A DNA stretch of 64,000 bases from Pseudogymnoascus destructans (lineage: Eukaryota; Ascomycota; Leotiomycetes; Thelebolales; Thelebolaceae), in contig NW_020167543.1 in assembly GCF_001641265.1 (NCBI RefSeq), positions 149,501 through 213,500 on the forward strand, in the 5' to 3' direction. A model generated the notes under the pieces. The model did not search any database. It was not told where the DNA came from and saw only the letters and a program-made list of their open reading frames with translations. This document shows, one piece after another, positions 63,442 through 64,000 of this stretch; the first letter of the stretch is position 1, and the number at the start of each line of letters is the position of its first letter. The position numbers were made by a program, and so were the translations under genes.

Positions 63442-64000
63442 TCACCCAAGGTCGACGGTCACCCCCTCCTCCGCCACCTCCTCCGCCCCCCTCTTCCTCT
63501 TCTTCCCCCCACCACTGCCCACCTTCGCCGCCGCGGCGAGGACGTCGGGGATCCTCTCCACCAACTCCCCCACCGCATCCACCGCAGAAGCCACCCCATC
63601 AAGGGCAGCGATCTCCTTCTCCTGGTTCACCAGGATCAGGGCCGATTTCTGGCCCACGACGGCCACGGCCTGGCGGACCCGCTACGGTCGTCAGCGCGAG
63701 AACCAAAAACACACAAGGGAAACGGAAAACTTACCTCCAGGCCGTCCTCGACGGCGGCGCGGAGGGCGCAACTCTCCATATAGGCCGAAAGCTCGGCCGG
63801 GGAGCGGAACTTCGGCATATTGGCGGTGGCCAATGTGACCACACGCCCAATCTCCGCCGCAGCGGCCTTGATGGCGGCGGGGACGGGAGGGGTTGCTGCC
63901 TCGGCAGCCAGGAGCTTCTGGTACTCCGGGCCAGCAAACCAGGAGATCTATCTCCAGAGGTCAGCGACGGGCAGACAGACAAACCACAAAACCGAAAACC
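63442..64000 (-). CDS. Antisense accessory gene of family B (exons 2 and 3; exon 1 outside window)
   Basis: Minus strand. Exon 3 is 63681-63442 (80 codons with stop). Intron 63734-63682 has GTAAGT, a CGCTGAC branch and TAG. Exon 2 is 63947-63735 (71 codons), preceded by an intron with TCGCTGAC and GATAG. Exon 2 reads SWFAGPEYQKLLAAEAATPP, then ANMPKFRSPAELSAYMESC. It aligns end to end with family A exon 2 and has the same 213-nt length. The end is basic (GGGKKRKRG, a possible nuclear signal). The cysteine exon should lie just beyond 64000. Function unknown. Confidence 0.65.

Larger units (their letters stand above)
57260..64000 (+). mobile_element. Family B (same family as A) Ty3/gypsy element, apparently intact, runs off the window
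   Basis: 5' LTR, primer-binding site, gag, pol in the -1 frame with chromodomain, and an antisense accessory gene. All reading frames are open, so this is the youngest-looking full element here. The 3' LTR lies beyond the window. It is inserted in family X pol (left flank ACAAC). Confidence 0.92.

Noticed and set aside
1..64000. tRNA, rRNA or other structural RNA genes
   Set aside because: I looked for B-box-like and 5S-like sequences by eye and found none that I could support.

Overview
The window is nuclear DNA of a filamentous ascomycete (Pezizomycotina). The evidence is short GT-AG introns of 45-100 nt with TACTAAC/CTAAC-like branch sites, a Zn2Cys6 regulator, a fungal P450 and flavin monooxygenase, single-copy fungal housekeeping genes (ATG5, RPL42/eL42, an RRN10-like gene, a CSA/ERCC8-like WD40 gene), and chromodomain-type Ty3/gypsy retrotransposons. 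About half of the window is nested LTR retrotransposons. The family letters used here are mine.

Left TE block (1-12961). The 3' end of 'element 1' (integrase-chromodomain, an antisense cysteine-rich ORF and a 3' LTR) lies inside family A (1964-7617, broken pol, 3' LTR). Family A in turn follows the degenerate family D (7618-12961). Two oppositely oriented LTRs of family C sit in D; the one at 10720-11654 has a perfect CACCC target duplication.

Gene island (12962-43546). In order: an FAD oxidoreductase (-), a 5'-truncated dienelactone hydrolase (+), a flavin monooxygenase (+), ATG5 (+, frame problem), a Zn2Cys6 regulator (-) with a promoter-side array of minisatellites, an RRN10-like gene (-), a CSA-like WD40 gene (+), a broken secreted Cys-rich protein (-), a histone H3-like variant with a premature stop, a gypsy pol relic (family E), a SAP-plus-membrane protein (-), a cytochrome P450 (-), eL42 (+), and a broken PD-(D/E)XK-like gene (-).

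Right TE block (43717-64000). It holds a hAT remnant, a 16-bp minisatellite built from the end of the C LTR, a C LTR, a family X element (-), a family C gag-pol (-), a second and nearly identical X copy in inverted orientation (+), and an apparently intact family B element that runs off the window (B is the same family as A).

The most notable signal is an antisense gene between the pol 3' end and the 3' LTR in three different gypsy families (element 1/X, A/B, D). Every copy whose first exon is visible carries the cysteine spacing C-x2-C-x(6-12)-C-x8-C-x2-C-x6-C. Families A and B share an exon of exactly 213 nt flanked by introns. A and D share a phase-0 intron directly after the Cys-Val-Pro that ends the motif. 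In A the antisense gene is fully open although the sense pol is wrecked. Other signals are probable self-primed reverse transcription (LTR/PBS complementarity of 13, 10 and 8 nt in B, C and X), a canonical A-AAA-AAC -1 frameshift site in X, and four copies of a paired AGTAACG-N6-AGTAACG motif around the H3-like gene.
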